Below, piece after piece: positions 8,736 to 16,914 of a DNA stretch of 64,000 nt. Where the stretch lies: the NCBI GenBank assembly GCA_910578785.1, contig CAJTSJ010000005.1:1-64000 (forward strand), given 5' to 3'. This DNA comes from an uncultured Muribaculum sp. (GTDB lineage Bacteria > Bacteroidota > Bacteroidia > Bacteroidales > Muribaculaceae). The position numbers were made by a program, and so were the translations under genes. The notes under the pieces were generated by a model. It was not told the DNA's origin and did not search any database. It worked only from the letters and a program-made list of their open reading frames with translations. Position 1 is the stretch's first letter; every line of letters starts with the position of its first letter.

Positions 8736-8808
8736 AGCCACAACGGGGGTTCGAACCCCGGACCTTTTCGTTACGAATGAAATGCTCTACCGACTGAGCT
8801 ATTGTGGC
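8736..8808 (-). tRNA. tRNA-Thr, anticodon CGT
   Basis: A 73-nt cloverleaf on the minus strand: 7-bp acceptor stem GCCACAA/TTGTGGC, D arm GCTCAGTCGGTAGAGC, anticodon loop TTCGTAA giving CGT (reads ACG), T arm with TTCGAAC loop and 5-bp GC stem, discriminator base T. CCA is not encoded. The innermost anticodon-stem pair is A31-C39, a mismatch. A TATCTTTG promoter box lies 21 bases upstream. Confidence 0.95.
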
Positions 8809-8828
8809 TGGTTTATGTTTTGCGATTG

Positions 8829-8836
8829 CAAAGATA
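8829..8836 (-). promoter_or_regulatory. -7 box for tRNA-Thr
   Basis: TATCTTTG on the minus strand, directly beyond the DUF4270 stop codon, predicts transcription from about 8822, 14 bases before the mature tRNA 5' end. Confidence 0.5.
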
Positions 8837-10255
8837 CTAATTTGCGGCGGATTGTGTACTATATGTGACTTTAATTTTTGCCTTGTCGAAGTTAAATTCC
8901 GCCATGGCCGGAGTGTCGATATATGGAGTTATGGCGACTACGGTCGTAGTGGTGTTGTAGTATCCGTTTTGGCTTGTCTCTGTAATAAGCGATATCGGAG
9001 TCAGAACATATTCGCCATCTTGTTCGGTCAGTCCTTCCTTGCCGTCTTTGGCAATTGCGTCAATTACGAGCTGGCGCATTCCTGAGAATGTGTAGCACTT
9101 ATTGGTTGCGTCATAGGCGGCGTAAAATGAAGTGATGTTGTCTGTCAGTTTGTTCTCCTCGAAGAATGCGTTTCGTTCACTCTTTTTAATGAGAAGCATA
9201 TACTGGGGAACATTGATGTCGTATTTATTTTCAATAGTTACGGCCGGTATCTGGAATGTCATTGTATTGATGACATTATTGTCGCCTGCCTGCGCTTTAT
9301 ATTTGTTTACGATGTCCTGTACGGGAATTCTTACTTCGGTATCATAACCGATAGGAGCCACTGCAAGAGGTTTCTGTGAGGCTATCTGGCGCAGAGATTC
9401 GCTCAGACGTACATTGATGTTATTGTTGTTGATTACCTCGGGTGTGACTGCAAGGAATGAATTGACCATGTAAAGTGTGGTATCTTTCAATATGGTCTCG
9501 TTGTCTTTAACAACTTCAACTTTTTCCTTTTTGTGCATGTACATATACATTCGTGTAGCGTAAAAACGCATTACGCGACCCGATCCGAAACTGTTTTTAA
9601 CGTATACTCCAGGAAACCACTTTGAGAATGCTACCGGATCATTAAACAGCTCAACGCCACCTGCCGCGGTGTATTTGTCGAAAAATTCTTTGCCAAGGCT
9701 AAGGGGCATCTTAACATCCACTACTCGGATTTTATCGCCCGTGTAGATTCCGGCAACTGAATCTGGAAGTCCGACCACAGATGCGGTGTAAATGGTTGAT
9801 GCGATGTTCTCCGACGAGTCGTAATAGTCGGTTGGATTGAACGTGCTGTTGATGTCTTCAGGCAGAGCCTTGTTAAGTCGGTAGACCTCAAGTCCAAGAG
9901 GTGCCACTGAATCGCCCACGAAATTGCCTTCCGACATAAACATTCTGAGTTTTATCGAATCGACATTCTCGCTTGTCACGCCGTCGGTGTAGATTTTATT
10001 GGCGGGCATGAACTGGCTGACGAAGTCGCTAGACATGAATCCGAATTCATTGGTGTCGAACTGGCCTAAAAGCTGATTGTCGGAGCGGGCCGGTACGCTT
10101 GTCACCTCTACTGAACGACCTTTTATGGTGAAAACGGAGTCAATTACAATCTTTACATTGTCCTGAACGATTGACGATCCGATTGAATCGTTTTCAGCGC
10201 ATCCGGTCGCCATTAGACCGAATATGGACGCATATATGAAATATGAAAATTTCAT
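8837..10255 (-). CDS. DUF4270 family lipoprotein
   Basis: A 472-residue lipoprotein. Residues 1-18 are a signal peptide ending ATGC with lipid-accepting Cys19. The body matches the DUF4270 family (PF14092), which is restricted to Bacteroidota: an N-terminal SVFTIKGRSVEVTSVPARSD segment, LLGQFDTNEFG, and long beta-rich repeats. Function is unknown; many members are secreted or surface-exposed. It follows the starch-synthase-like gene by 32 bases and is probably co-transcribed from the promoter at 11120. In Bacteroides the two families are also often neighbours, which suggests a conserved though unexplained link. Confidence 0.85.
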   Translation of the reverse strand: MKFSYFIYASIFGLMATGCAENDSIGSSIVQDNVKIVIDSVFTIKGRSVEVTSVPARSDNQLLGQFDTNEFGFMSSDFVSQFMPANKIYTDGVTSENVDSIKLRMFMSEGNFVGDSVAPLGLEVYRLNKALPEDINSTFNPTDYYDSSENIASTIYTASVVGLPDSVAGIYTGDKIRVVDVKMPLSLGKEFFDKYTAAGGVELFNDPVAFSKWFPGVYVKNSFGSGRVMRFYATRMYMYMHKKEKVEVVKDNETILKDTTLYMVNSFLAVTPEVINNNNINVRLSESLRQIASQKPLAVAPIGYDTEVRIPVQDIVNKYKAQAGDNNVINTMTFQIPAVTIENKYDINVPQYMLLIKKSERNAFFEENKLTDNITSFYAAYDATNKCYTFSGMRQLVIDAIAKDGKEGLTEQDGEYVLTPISLITETSQNGYYNTTTTVVAITPYIDTPAMAEFNFDKAKIKVTYSTQSAAN

Positions 10256-10287
10256 TGTTTAAGCTGGTTGCTGTTTAGTAAACTACT

Positions 10288-11097
10288 TTATAGTGATTCG
10301 TAGAATTTAGCATACTTCTCTACGAAGTCTGTGTCTCCGGGATAGGGGAGGAACGGTTTGCCGGACTGGTTGATATATTCCAATAATTTAGAATCAATCT
10401 CGGGCGATGCCTGTGCTACGGCGTCGGAGTAGTCTATGGCCAGTTTGTTTAGCGCAAGACAGTCTACCGGATTTGATGCTATAGTGGCAAGGTCCTCTTT
10501 TGTAAATCCTTCCATTTCAAGCTTTTCTACCATTCGCGGGTCAAGATTGCCTTCAAATCCATTGTCGAATACTGAGTAAACGATTTTTGCATTCTTAAAC
10601 GCAGGGTCGTCGGCATATAGTTTTTTCAGGTAGATAGGAGCCAAGGCCGACACCCATCCTGAGCAGTGTATCAAAGTCGGATCCCAACGCAATTTCTTTA
10701 CAGTCTCCACCACTCCCCTGACATAGAACATGATGCGCTCGTCATTGTCTTCCGGCATGAGGTTTATTTCAAGATCCTTGGCTGACTGTCCGCGTAGAAA
10801 ATAGTCTTCGTTGTCAATAAAATATACCTGCATGCGGGTCGGCTGCAGTGTAGCGACCTTTATAATCAGAGGATGGTCGGAATCGTCGATAACAATATTA
10901 AGCCCCGACAGACGTATTACTTCGTGGAGCTGGTTGCGACGTTCTTTAATACATCCGTATTTAGGCATGAATGTCCTTACTTCATATCCTAATTCCTGTA
11001 TCCCTTGTGGCAATTCTTGTCCCAGTGCCGACATGGGATTTTCTGAAAGATAGGGTGTTATTTCTTGCGAAATGTAAAGTACCTTGTTAATGTCCAT
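10288..11097 (-). CDS. starch/glycogen-synthase-like protein, N-terminal domain only
   Basis: A 269-residue protein resembling the N-terminal Rossmann domain of GT5 starch/glycogen synthases (KVLYISQEITPYL, ELGYEVRTFMPKYG, VYFIDNEDYFLRG, LIHCSGWVSALAPIYLK). Full enzymes are about 480 residues and bind ADP-glucose through a KxGGL motif near the N terminus. Here that position reads SENPMSALGQEL, and the C-terminal nucleotide-binding domain is absent. It is therefore unlikely to be an active glucosyltransferase on its own. The short form recurs in Bacteroidales and is usually annotated glycogen/starch synthase. A TAACTTTG box lies at 11120-11127. Confidence 0.8.
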   Translation of the reverse strand: MDINKVLYISQEITPYLSENPMSALGQELPQGIQELGYEVRTFMPKYGCIKERRNQLHEVIRLSGLNIVIDDSDHPLIIKVATLQPTRMQVYFIDNEDYFLRGQSAKDLEINLMPEDNDERIMFYVRGVVETVKKLRWDPTLIHCSGWVSALAPIYLKKLYADDPAFKNAKIVYSVFDNGFEGNLDPRMVEKLEMEGFTKEDLATIASNPVDCLALNKLAIDYSDAVAQASPEIDSKLLEYINQSGKPFLPYPGDTDFVEKYAKFYESL

Positions 11098-11119
11098 TAA
11101 GTTAAGTATTTTGTAAGTG

Positions 11120-11127
11120 CAAAGTTA
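11120..11127 (-). promoter_or_regulatory. -7 box of the starch-synthase-like/DUF4270 operon
   Basis: TAACTTTG on the minus strand, 22 bases upstream of the start codon, matches TAnnTTTG. Confidence 0.5.
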
Positions 11128-11219
11128 CAAAAAATTTCGCAAATTGAAGTGCTAATATTGTGAATAAGCCCTATTTTATATACAAACAAGCGTTTTGGTA
11201 GAGTATTATAAGTAATATT

Positions 11220-11256
11220 AACACTGCAAGGCCCTTATCCGGGTTCCTGCAGTGTT
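11220..11256 (-). terminator. hairpin terminator of the ior operon
   Basis: Nine-bp outer stem (11220-11228 with 11248-11256) plus an inner GC-rich helix, 13 bases beyond the CoA-transferase stop codon. The T-run is weak (TAATATTA). Confidence 0.6.
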
Positions 11257-11268
11257 AATTGTAATTAA

Positions 11269-12567
11269 TTATCGGGTATGTATGAATCTATATCCGAAGC
11301 GTTTGCAGGCCGCTTCTTCAAGTTCTTCGCGTACCGACGGATGTGCTATGTCTATCAGTGCACGTGCACGTTGGGCAAGGTCTTTGCCCTTAAGTTGTGC
11401 CGCGCCGTATTCGGTTACGATGTATTGTGCCTGCGACCGTGTGGTGACCACTCCTGCGCCTTCGCTAAGCACTGGTTTGATTTTTGAGTGCCCTTTTGCT
11501 GAAGTTGACGTCATGGCGATGAACGTTTTGCCACCTTCTGAAAGTGAACCTCCGTACATAAAGTCATGTTGCCCGCCTACTCCGGAGAACATTCGCTGAC
11601 CGATTGAGTCGGCACAGATTTGACCGGTAATGTCGACTTCTATGGCCGAATTTATGGCCATTACTTTCGGATTCTGGCGAATGATATAGGGATCGTTGGT
11701 CCATGCCACATCCTTTATGATAAAGTCTTCATTGTAGTCAAGGTATTCGTATAGACCTTTTGAGCCGAGAATGAGCGAGGCCACATTCTTACCGGGCAAA
11801 ATCTTCTTTTTGCTGTTGTTGATTATGCCGTTCTGAATCAACGGAAGCACTCCGTCTGTCAGAGCCTCGGTGTGGAGTCCCAAGTCGCGGTGACCGGTAA
11901 GTGCGCCGAGCACCGCATTAGGTATGCCTCCTACTCCAATCTGCAGGGTGGCACCGTCGGGAATAAGATTTGCAATATGTCGGCCTATGCTGATTTCTTC
12001 ATCAGTAGGAATGTTTGACGGCACTTCGACCAGTGGTTCATCGACTTCTACGCATGCATCAAGCTCGGAAATGTGTATCAAGGCATCGCCGTATGAAAAA
12101 GGCATTTGCTTGTTAATCTGGGCAATTTTTATTCTGGAGCATTCAACGGCCGATACAGCCATGTCGGCCGATATTCCGTAACTGCAAAATCCATCCTTGT
12201 TTGGCGGCGACACATTAAGAAGCGAAGCATCGAGTGTGAGATACTTTTCTCTGAACAGAGAAGGTGCCTGGCCCAGGAGTACGGGTATAATCTGGGCGTC
12301 GCCGCGATTTACGGCTTTGCGTATGCAGTTGGCTATAAAGATGGTTTTGGGAATGAAAGAGTCGCGCAACTCCGGTTCGGCATATGGCGCGTCGCGCTTT
12401 CCGACGGCAAATGCTGAATATATCTCTACGCCACGCAGTTCGTCCGCTCTTGCAGTCAGTGCGTCGATGAGCACTTCCGGAATCGATGTGCTTCCCTGCA
12501 CGTAGACGTGGTCGTATGACTTGATTAATTTTACGGCTTCTTCTGCCGTAGTGTATCTTGGTACCAT
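11269..12567 (-). CDS. acetyl-CoA hydrolase/CoA-transferase family protein
   Basis: A 432-residue family I CoA-transferase related to Cat1 and 4-hydroxybutyrate CoA-transferase. Motifs include QIGVGGIPNAV, the HTEALTDG segment that holds the Glu forming the CoA thioester, and the C-terminal VTEYGAAQLKGKDLAQRARALI. The start at 12567 is chosen because an earlier in-frame Met (12636) would overlap the aminotransferase by 56 bases. It sits 13 bases after the aminotransferase in an operon with indolepyruvate oxidoreductase, so the likely job is to recover CoA from aryl-acetyl-CoA by transfer to acetate or by hydrolysis. That substrate assignment is inference. Confidence 0.85.
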   Translation of the reverse strand: MVPRYTTAEEAVKLIKSYDHVYVQGSTSIPEVLIDALTARADELRGVEIYSAFAVGKRDAPYAEPELRDSFIPKTIFIANCIRKAVNRGDAQIIPVLLGQAPSLFREKYLTLDASLLNVSPPNKDGFCSYGISADMAVSAVECSRIKIAQINKQMPFSYGDALIHISELDACVEVDEPLVEVPSNIPTDEEISIGRHIANLIPDGATLQIGVGGIPNAVLGALTGHRDLGLHTEALTDGVLPLIQNGIINNSKKKILPGKNVASLILGSKGLYEYLDYNEDFIIKDVAWTNDPYIIRQNPKVMAINSAIEVDITGQICADSIGQRMFSGVGGQHDFMYGGSLSEGGKTFIAMTSTSAKGHSKIKPVLSEGAGVVTTRSQAQYIVTEYGAAQLKGKDLAQRARALIDIAHPSVREELEEAACKRFGYRFIHTR

Positions 12568-12580
12568 GTAGCCGTGTATA

Positions 12581-13939
12581 TTATGATTTGCAATCTTCAA
12601 GTTCCGGGCAATGGCTTGATGCCGGATGCATGGCATCGAACGCTTCGAGTCGTCTGTCGAGGATGGGGTAGTGTTCCTCCTTCATCGGCGACGAGCATAC
12701 TCTGATGCCTTGTTGGTTGCTTCCTGTGCTTCCGAGCGATATGGCTGATATGCCGAATCTGACCAGTTCGGCGATAAGTTCGTCTCCGGTGAAGCCTTTT
12801 CTGCCTATGGTAAAGAAAAATCCGTCGCTGATGTCATCGTCGATGTCTTTGTCGTAGACGATGTGGAATCCGTGTCGGATAAATATTTCTTTCATGCGGG
12901 CCGTCCGCCGTGCATATTCCTTGCTGGCTCCTACAAAATCGAGAAGCCCGTCGGACGCGGCCTTATACATTGCCGCCAACGCGAACTGAGCCGAATGGCT
13001 TGCTCCGGAAGACAGGGCATAAATGATAGTGAAAATAAATGCACTTCCGAGAGAATCCATGCCAAACTCCTCTTTAAGCGCAGGATATTGGCGGTTGAAC
13101 AGCTTGTCGGAGATAGCTACAGTGGCTATTCGCTCGCCGGCATAGCTGAATATCTTCGACGCCGAAAGCATTAAGATGTAGTTGTCGGTATATCTGGCTA
13201 CGGTCGACTGATAAGGTGCCTGGAACGGATGTGACATGTCTTTCCTGAAATCCATGCCGAGATAGGCCAGGTCTTCTATGACGATGGTGTCATATTTGGT
13301 TGCGATGTCGCCGATGACTTTCAGCTCGTCCTCTGTAAAGCATATCCATGAAGGGTTGTTAGGATTGGAGTATACTATGGCGGCGATATTGCCATCGGAC
13401 ATTCGAGTCTCAAGTTCGGCGCGAAGTTTGTCGCCCCGGAAGTCATAGACGTCAAACATGTCGCACTTATATCCGAGAATCTTGGCTTGCAGCGGCTGTA
13501 CGGAGAATCCGGGGTTAAGGAACAGAATCGTATCTTTGTTCTTGTCGAGATGCGCTGCGAGTATGAAAGTGGCGAATGTGCCCATCATAGACCCTACCGA
13601 AGCCACGCATCCTTCGGGCGACACGTCGATATCGAGGAATGCCTTTATAAACCTGGATGCTTCTTGCTTGAGTTCCGGAATTCCGGCAATGTTGGGATAG
13701 ACGTTGGGTATGCCGTTGGATATGGCATCTATCTGTGCATGAATGCCTACAGTTGATGCCGGAAGTCCCGGCGACCCCATCTCAAGATGTATGAACGGTT
13801 CTCCTGTCAGAGTCTCTATCTGTCTGGCCAATGCCGCTGTCTGGCGTATTGTGGCTTTACCGATGCATGGAATGTGCATATCGTCCATGACACGGTTAAC
13901 AAGGGCTTTGTCAAAAGGTATTCCCATATGTTTAGGCAT
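12581..13939 (-). CDS. PLP-dependent aminotransferase, class I/II
   Basis: A 452-residue fold-type I aminotransferase. The Schiff-base Lys is K262 in SASKIFSYAGER, with the substrate/PLP-binding YSNPNNPSW at 190-198 and EDLAYLG at 222-228; a C-terminal RVCSSP supplies the carboxylate-binding Arg. It should swap an amino group between an amino acid and 2-oxoglutarate. Its operon partners (IorAB, CoA-transferase) point to aromatic amino acids giving arylpyruvates; this is context-based. It lies 15 bases after iorB. Length is slightly longer than AspC-type enzymes because of extra N- and C-terminal segments. Confidence 0.85.
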   Translation of the reverse strand: MPKHMGIPFDKALVNRVMDDMHIPCIGKATIRQTAALARQIETLTGEPFIHLEMGSPGLPASTVGIHAQIDAISNGIPNVYPNIAGIPELKQEASRFIKAFLDIDVSPEGCVASVGSMMGTFATFILAAHLDKNKDTILFLNPGFSVQPLQAKILGYKCDMFDVYDFRGDKLRAELETRMSDGNIAAIVYSNPNNPSWICFTEDELKVIGDIATKYDTIVIEDLAYLGMDFRKDMSHPFQAPYQSTVARYTDNYILMLSASKIFSYAGERIATVAISDKLFNRQYPALKEEFGMDSLGSAFIFTIIYALSSGASHSAQFALAAMYKAASDGLLDFVGASKEYARRTARMKEIFIRHGFHIVYDKDIDDDISDGFFFTIGRKGFTGDELIAELVRFGISAISLGSTGSNQQGIRVCSSPMKEEHYPILDRRLEAFDAMHPASSHCPELEDCKS

Positions 13940-13954
13940 TATAAGTGGATATAA

Positions 13955-14542
13955 TCAGATTTCGGCCTGCTTTTTGGCAAATTCCAGGCCTGCACGGAAT
14001 GCTGTCAGGTTCATGTTCACGACTTGTTCTCCTTTTCTCGAAAAGATGTCGCGGATAGCCTTTTCGATTTTGTCTTCCGCAATTCCCAAAAACGGCGCGG
14101 CGGCTCCGAGAAGGACTATGTTGGCTGCTCGTGGCGAAGCCGCTTCTCGTGCTATGGAGTCTACGTCAAGCGATACTTGATGGGGCAATGCTTTCAATGC
14201 TTCCATTATTTTGTCCGTTTCCGGATAGTCGGGAATGTTGACGAACGGTGTAGTGTTGGTAATCAGCCATCCGTCCTTTCTTAGGTATGGAAGATATCTA
14301 AGCGCCTCCATTGGCTCGAGCGATATGATTATATCAGCTTTGCCCAGCGGAATGAGGTCGGAATTGATGGGCGACGAGCTTATGCGCAGGTTGGACTGCA
14401 CATCGCCTCCTCGCTGGCTCATTCCGTGTACTTCCGCTTGTTTGATGTATAGACCTTCGCTGATAGCGGCGGAACCGATGATTGTTGCAATCGACAGGAT
14501 GCCTTGTCCGCCAACTCCTGATAATATTATGTCGGTGTTCAT
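13955..14542 (-). CDS. iorB: indolepyruvate oxidoreductase, beta subunit
   Basis: A 195-residue gamma-type 2-oxoacid:acceptor oxidoreductase subunit. The N-terminal GVGGQGILSIATIIG motif and HGMSQRGGDVQSNLRI are diagnostic of IorB. With IorA it oxidatively decarboxylates indolepyruvate, phenylpyruvate or 4-hydroxyphenylpyruvate to the aryl-acetyl-CoA and passes two electrons to ferredoxin. It sits 7 bases after iorA and 15 before the aminotransferase. The substrate range is set by family knowledge, not by residues visible here. All expected length is present. Confidence 0.93.
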   Translation of the reverse strand: MNTDIILSGVGGQGILSIATIIGSAAISEGLYIKQAEVHGMSQRGGDVQSNLRISSSPINSDLIPLGKADIIISLEPMEALRYLPYLRKDGWLITNTTPFVNIPDYPETDKIMEALKALPHQVSLDVDSIAREAASPRAANIVLLGAAAPFLGIAEDKIEKAIRDIFSRKGEQVVNMNLTAFRAGLEFAKKQAEI

Positions 14543-14549
14543 GGTTGTA

Positions 14550-16142
14550 TCACGGCTTTTTAGAATGGCGTCTGGCGGTCTGTATGCATTCGCGGCGCGG
14601 AATGATGACGCTGACTCCTCTGTGGTTGATTTCTTGGCGTATAATCTCTTTCATTTCGTCCATATTCTTCGGCAACGGGACTACTACTCGTACATGTTCT
14701 TTCGCTACTCCCAGACCTATGCAGATGCTTTCGAGTCGCCCCGTTCCGGCAGAATCCTGCCCTCCGGTCATGCCTGTGGTGAGATTGTCGGAGATCAGAA
14801 TTGTTATGTCGGAATTCTCGTTCACGGCATCCAGAAGTCCTGTCATGCCTGAGTGGGTGAATGTAGAGTCGCCGATTACGGCTACCGAAGGATGTTGCCC
14901 GGCATCTGATGCGCCTTTGGCCATGGTTATGGAGGCTCCCATATCGACTACTGAATGGATGGCGCGGTAAGGAGGCAGGAATCCGAGCGTATAACAGCCT
15001 ATGTCGCTGAATACGCGGGCACTTTTGTATTCTTTAAGCACTTCGTTGAGCGCTGAGTACATGTCGCGGTGTCCGCATCCCTGACACAATGCTGGCGGAC
15101 GCGGCACTACCAATGGGCACGGGTCAAACACCTCTTTGTCGGTTATGCCAAGCGCAGGCATAATATTGTCGGGATTTAATTCTCCCGTGCGCGGGACATC
15201 GCCTGACAGTCGTCCTTTGACCGGTATTGGGGTCGGCAATATGCCTCTGATTGCTTCTTCCACAAACGGCTGTCCGTCTTCAAGCACGAGCAGGCTGTCG
15301 CATTTGCTTGCCAGAATGCGAACCGTGCTTGCCGGAATGGGGTATTGCGACAGCTTCAGCACAGAAAATGGACAACCTTCGGGATAAAGCTCCATTAAAT
15401 AGTTGTAAGCTATTCCGCAAGCGATTATACCGACGGTCTTGTCGGCACCAAGTGTCAATTTGTTGAACGGGGAGCATTCGGCGTCGGCCAGAAACTGTTC
15501 ATTGAGTTTTATGAGTTCGCGGTTGCGGCGTCTTGCTACAGCCGGCATCAGCACCCAGTCGTTCGGGTTAGTCGGATATGATATGGAATTCTGTTCTCTC
15601 GCTTCATCTGTCTTAACGACTGCTCTTGAATGAGCCATGCGAGTGACCATTCTCATCAGTACCGGAGTTTTGTAGCGTTCCGAGTAGTCGAATGCATAGG
15701 CGGTCATGTCGTAGGCTTCTTGCTGTGATGACGGCTCGAAAATCGGCATCATGGCAAATTTTCCGTAGAATCTTGAATCCTGTTCATTCTGCGATGAATG
15801 CATTGACGGGTCGTCGGCGGCAACAACTATAAGTCCGCCGTTGGTTCCGGTCATTGCCGAGTTGACGAAGGCGTCGGCGGCCACGTTCATCCCGACATGT
15901 TTCATGCACACTAAGGCGCGTTTGCCCATATACGACATGCCGAGAGCCTCTTCCATGGCGGTCTTTTCGTTTGTAGACCACCGTGAATGGATGTTTCGCT
16001 CTATGGCTAACGGTGAATTTTGTATGAATTCCGTGATTTCGGTAGACGGTGTGCCGGGGTATGCGTAGACCCCGGAAAGCCCGGCATTGATAGCACCTAA
16101 TGCTATTGCCTCGTCACCAAGTAGTAGACGTTTTTCGCTCAT
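14550..16142 (-). CDS. iorA: indolepyruvate ferredoxin oxidoreductase, alpha subunit, no ferredoxin domain
   Basis: A 530-residue TPP-dependent subunit. It shows LLGDEAIALGAINAG and YAYPGTPSTEITEF at the N terminus, and the TPP/Mg motif GDSTFTHSGMTGLLDAV with LISDN about 25 residues later. CQGCGHRDMYSAL marks the start of the TPP domain. Archaeal IorA proteins continue into a C-terminal 2x[4Fe-4S] domain; here the protein ends at RRECIQTARRHSKKP with no CxxCxxCxxxCP. Electrons must leave through a separate carrier. First gene of the operon, promoter at 16165-16196. Confidence 0.93.
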   Translation of the reverse strand: MSEKRLLLGDEAIALGAINAGLSGVYAYPGTPSTEITEFIQNSPLAIERNIHSRWSTNEKTAMEEALGMSYMGKRALVCMKHVGMNVAADAFVNSAMTGTNGGLIVVAADDPSMHSSQNEQDSRFYGKFAMMPIFEPSSQQEAYDMTAYAFDYSERYKTPVLMRMVTRMAHSRAVVKTDEAREQNSISYPTNPNDWVLMPAVARRRNRELIKLNEQFLADAECSPFNKLTLGADKTVGIIACGIAYNYLMELYPEGCPFSVLKLSQYPIPASTVRILASKCDSLLVLEDGQPFVEEAIRGILPTPIPVKGRLSGDVPRTGELNPDNIMPALGITDKEVFDPCPLVVPRPPALCQGCGHRDMYSALNEVLKEYKSARVFSDIGCYTLGFLPPYRAIHSVVDMGASITMAKGASDAGQHPSVAVIGDSTFTHSGMTGLLDAVNENSDITILISDNLTTGMTGGQDSAGTGRLESICIGLGVAKEHVRVVVPLPKNMDEMKEIIRQEINHRGVSVIIPRRECIQTARRHSKKP

Positions 16143-16164
16143 ATATATGTTTTCATGATTTACA

Positions 16165-16196
16165 CAAATATAAGATTTCTGAACGTGATTAACAAA
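16165..16196 (-). promoter_or_regulatory. promoter of the ior operon
   Basis: Minus-strand TATATTTG at 16165-16172 with TTTG at 16193-16196, a 20-base spacer. This is a good -33/-7 match with a short leader of under 20 bases before iorA. Confidence 0.65.
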
Positions 16197-16328
16197 TGAT
16201 GTGAATAATATTTAATATCGGCTGATATTAAAAAATCTTAAATATAAGATACTGTAGCATAATGGATTGTGAAATGTGCATATTGTTACTATATCGTGCG
16301 TCTGTGTGAGTAAACTGTTTGGACGCAA

Positions 16329-16364
16329 AAAGCGCGTGCCGTTCATAAGACTGACACGCGCTTT
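16329..16364 (-). terminator. intrinsic terminator of tpx
   Basis: A perfect 10-bp stem (16329-16338 with 16355-16364) followed on the minus strand by a run of T residues, 21 bases after the tpx stop codon. Confidence 0.8.
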
Positions 16365-16385
16365 GATGTGGATTATTCTGTCTGG

Positions 16386-16883
16386 TTACAGCATTTTCAA
16401 TGCGGCTTCATAATCCGGCTCCTTGGTTATCTCATCGACCAGCTCACGATAGATTACGTTGGCATTCTCATCAAGGATGACCACTGCACGCGCCAGAAGG
16501 CCGGCAAGCGGACCGTCGATAAGCTGTACACCGTACTCCTGCGAGAATTTGGGCGAACGGAATGCCGACAGCGGAACTACGTTTTTGATGTCATTGGCTG
16601 TGCAGAATCTTTGCATGGCGAATGGAAGGTCCATGGATATGCAAAGCACTGCCGCGTTCTTCTTTTCACCGGCTTCCATGTTGAATTTACGCACACTTGT
16701 GGCGCATACGGGTGTATCAAGGCTCGGAAATATGTTTAATACAATTTTTTTACCCGGAAAGTCTTTTTCGGTTACCTCCTTAAGACCTGTATCTACGAGA
16801 GAGAATGCGGGGGCCGTGTCGCCGACTTTGGGAAGGTTGCCGTAAGTGTGGCATTCAATGCCGTTAAAATGAACTGTTTCCAT
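16386..16883 (-). CDS. tpx: thiol peroxidase
   Basis: A 165-residue atypical 2-Cys peroxiredoxin that reduces hydrogen peroxide and organic peroxides using thioredoxin. The peroxidatic Cys60 lies in SLDTPVC and the resolving Cys94 in QRFC, the same spacing as E. coli Tpx (61/95). The catalytic Thr and Arg (SAFRSPKF) are also present. It lies 31 bases after the secreted thioredoxin-fold gene on the same strand and may share its transcript. A strong terminator follows. It likely protects this anaerobe from transient oxygen. Confidence 0.95.
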   Translation of the reverse strand: METVHFNGIECHTYGNLPKVGDTAPAFSLVDTGLKEVTEKDFPGKKIVLNIFPSLDTPVCATSVRKFNMEAGEKKNAAVLCISMDLPFAMQRFCTANDIKNVVPLSAFRSPKFSQEYGVQLIDGPLAGLLARAVVILDENANVIYRELVDEITKEPDYEAALKML

Positions 16884-16914
16884 ATATGTAATTTTTATGT
16901 TTTCAATAATCGCA

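Noticed and set aside
14235..14852. 205-codon plus-strand frame across iorB and iorA
   Set aside because: Antisense to two confident genes with no signal or motif.
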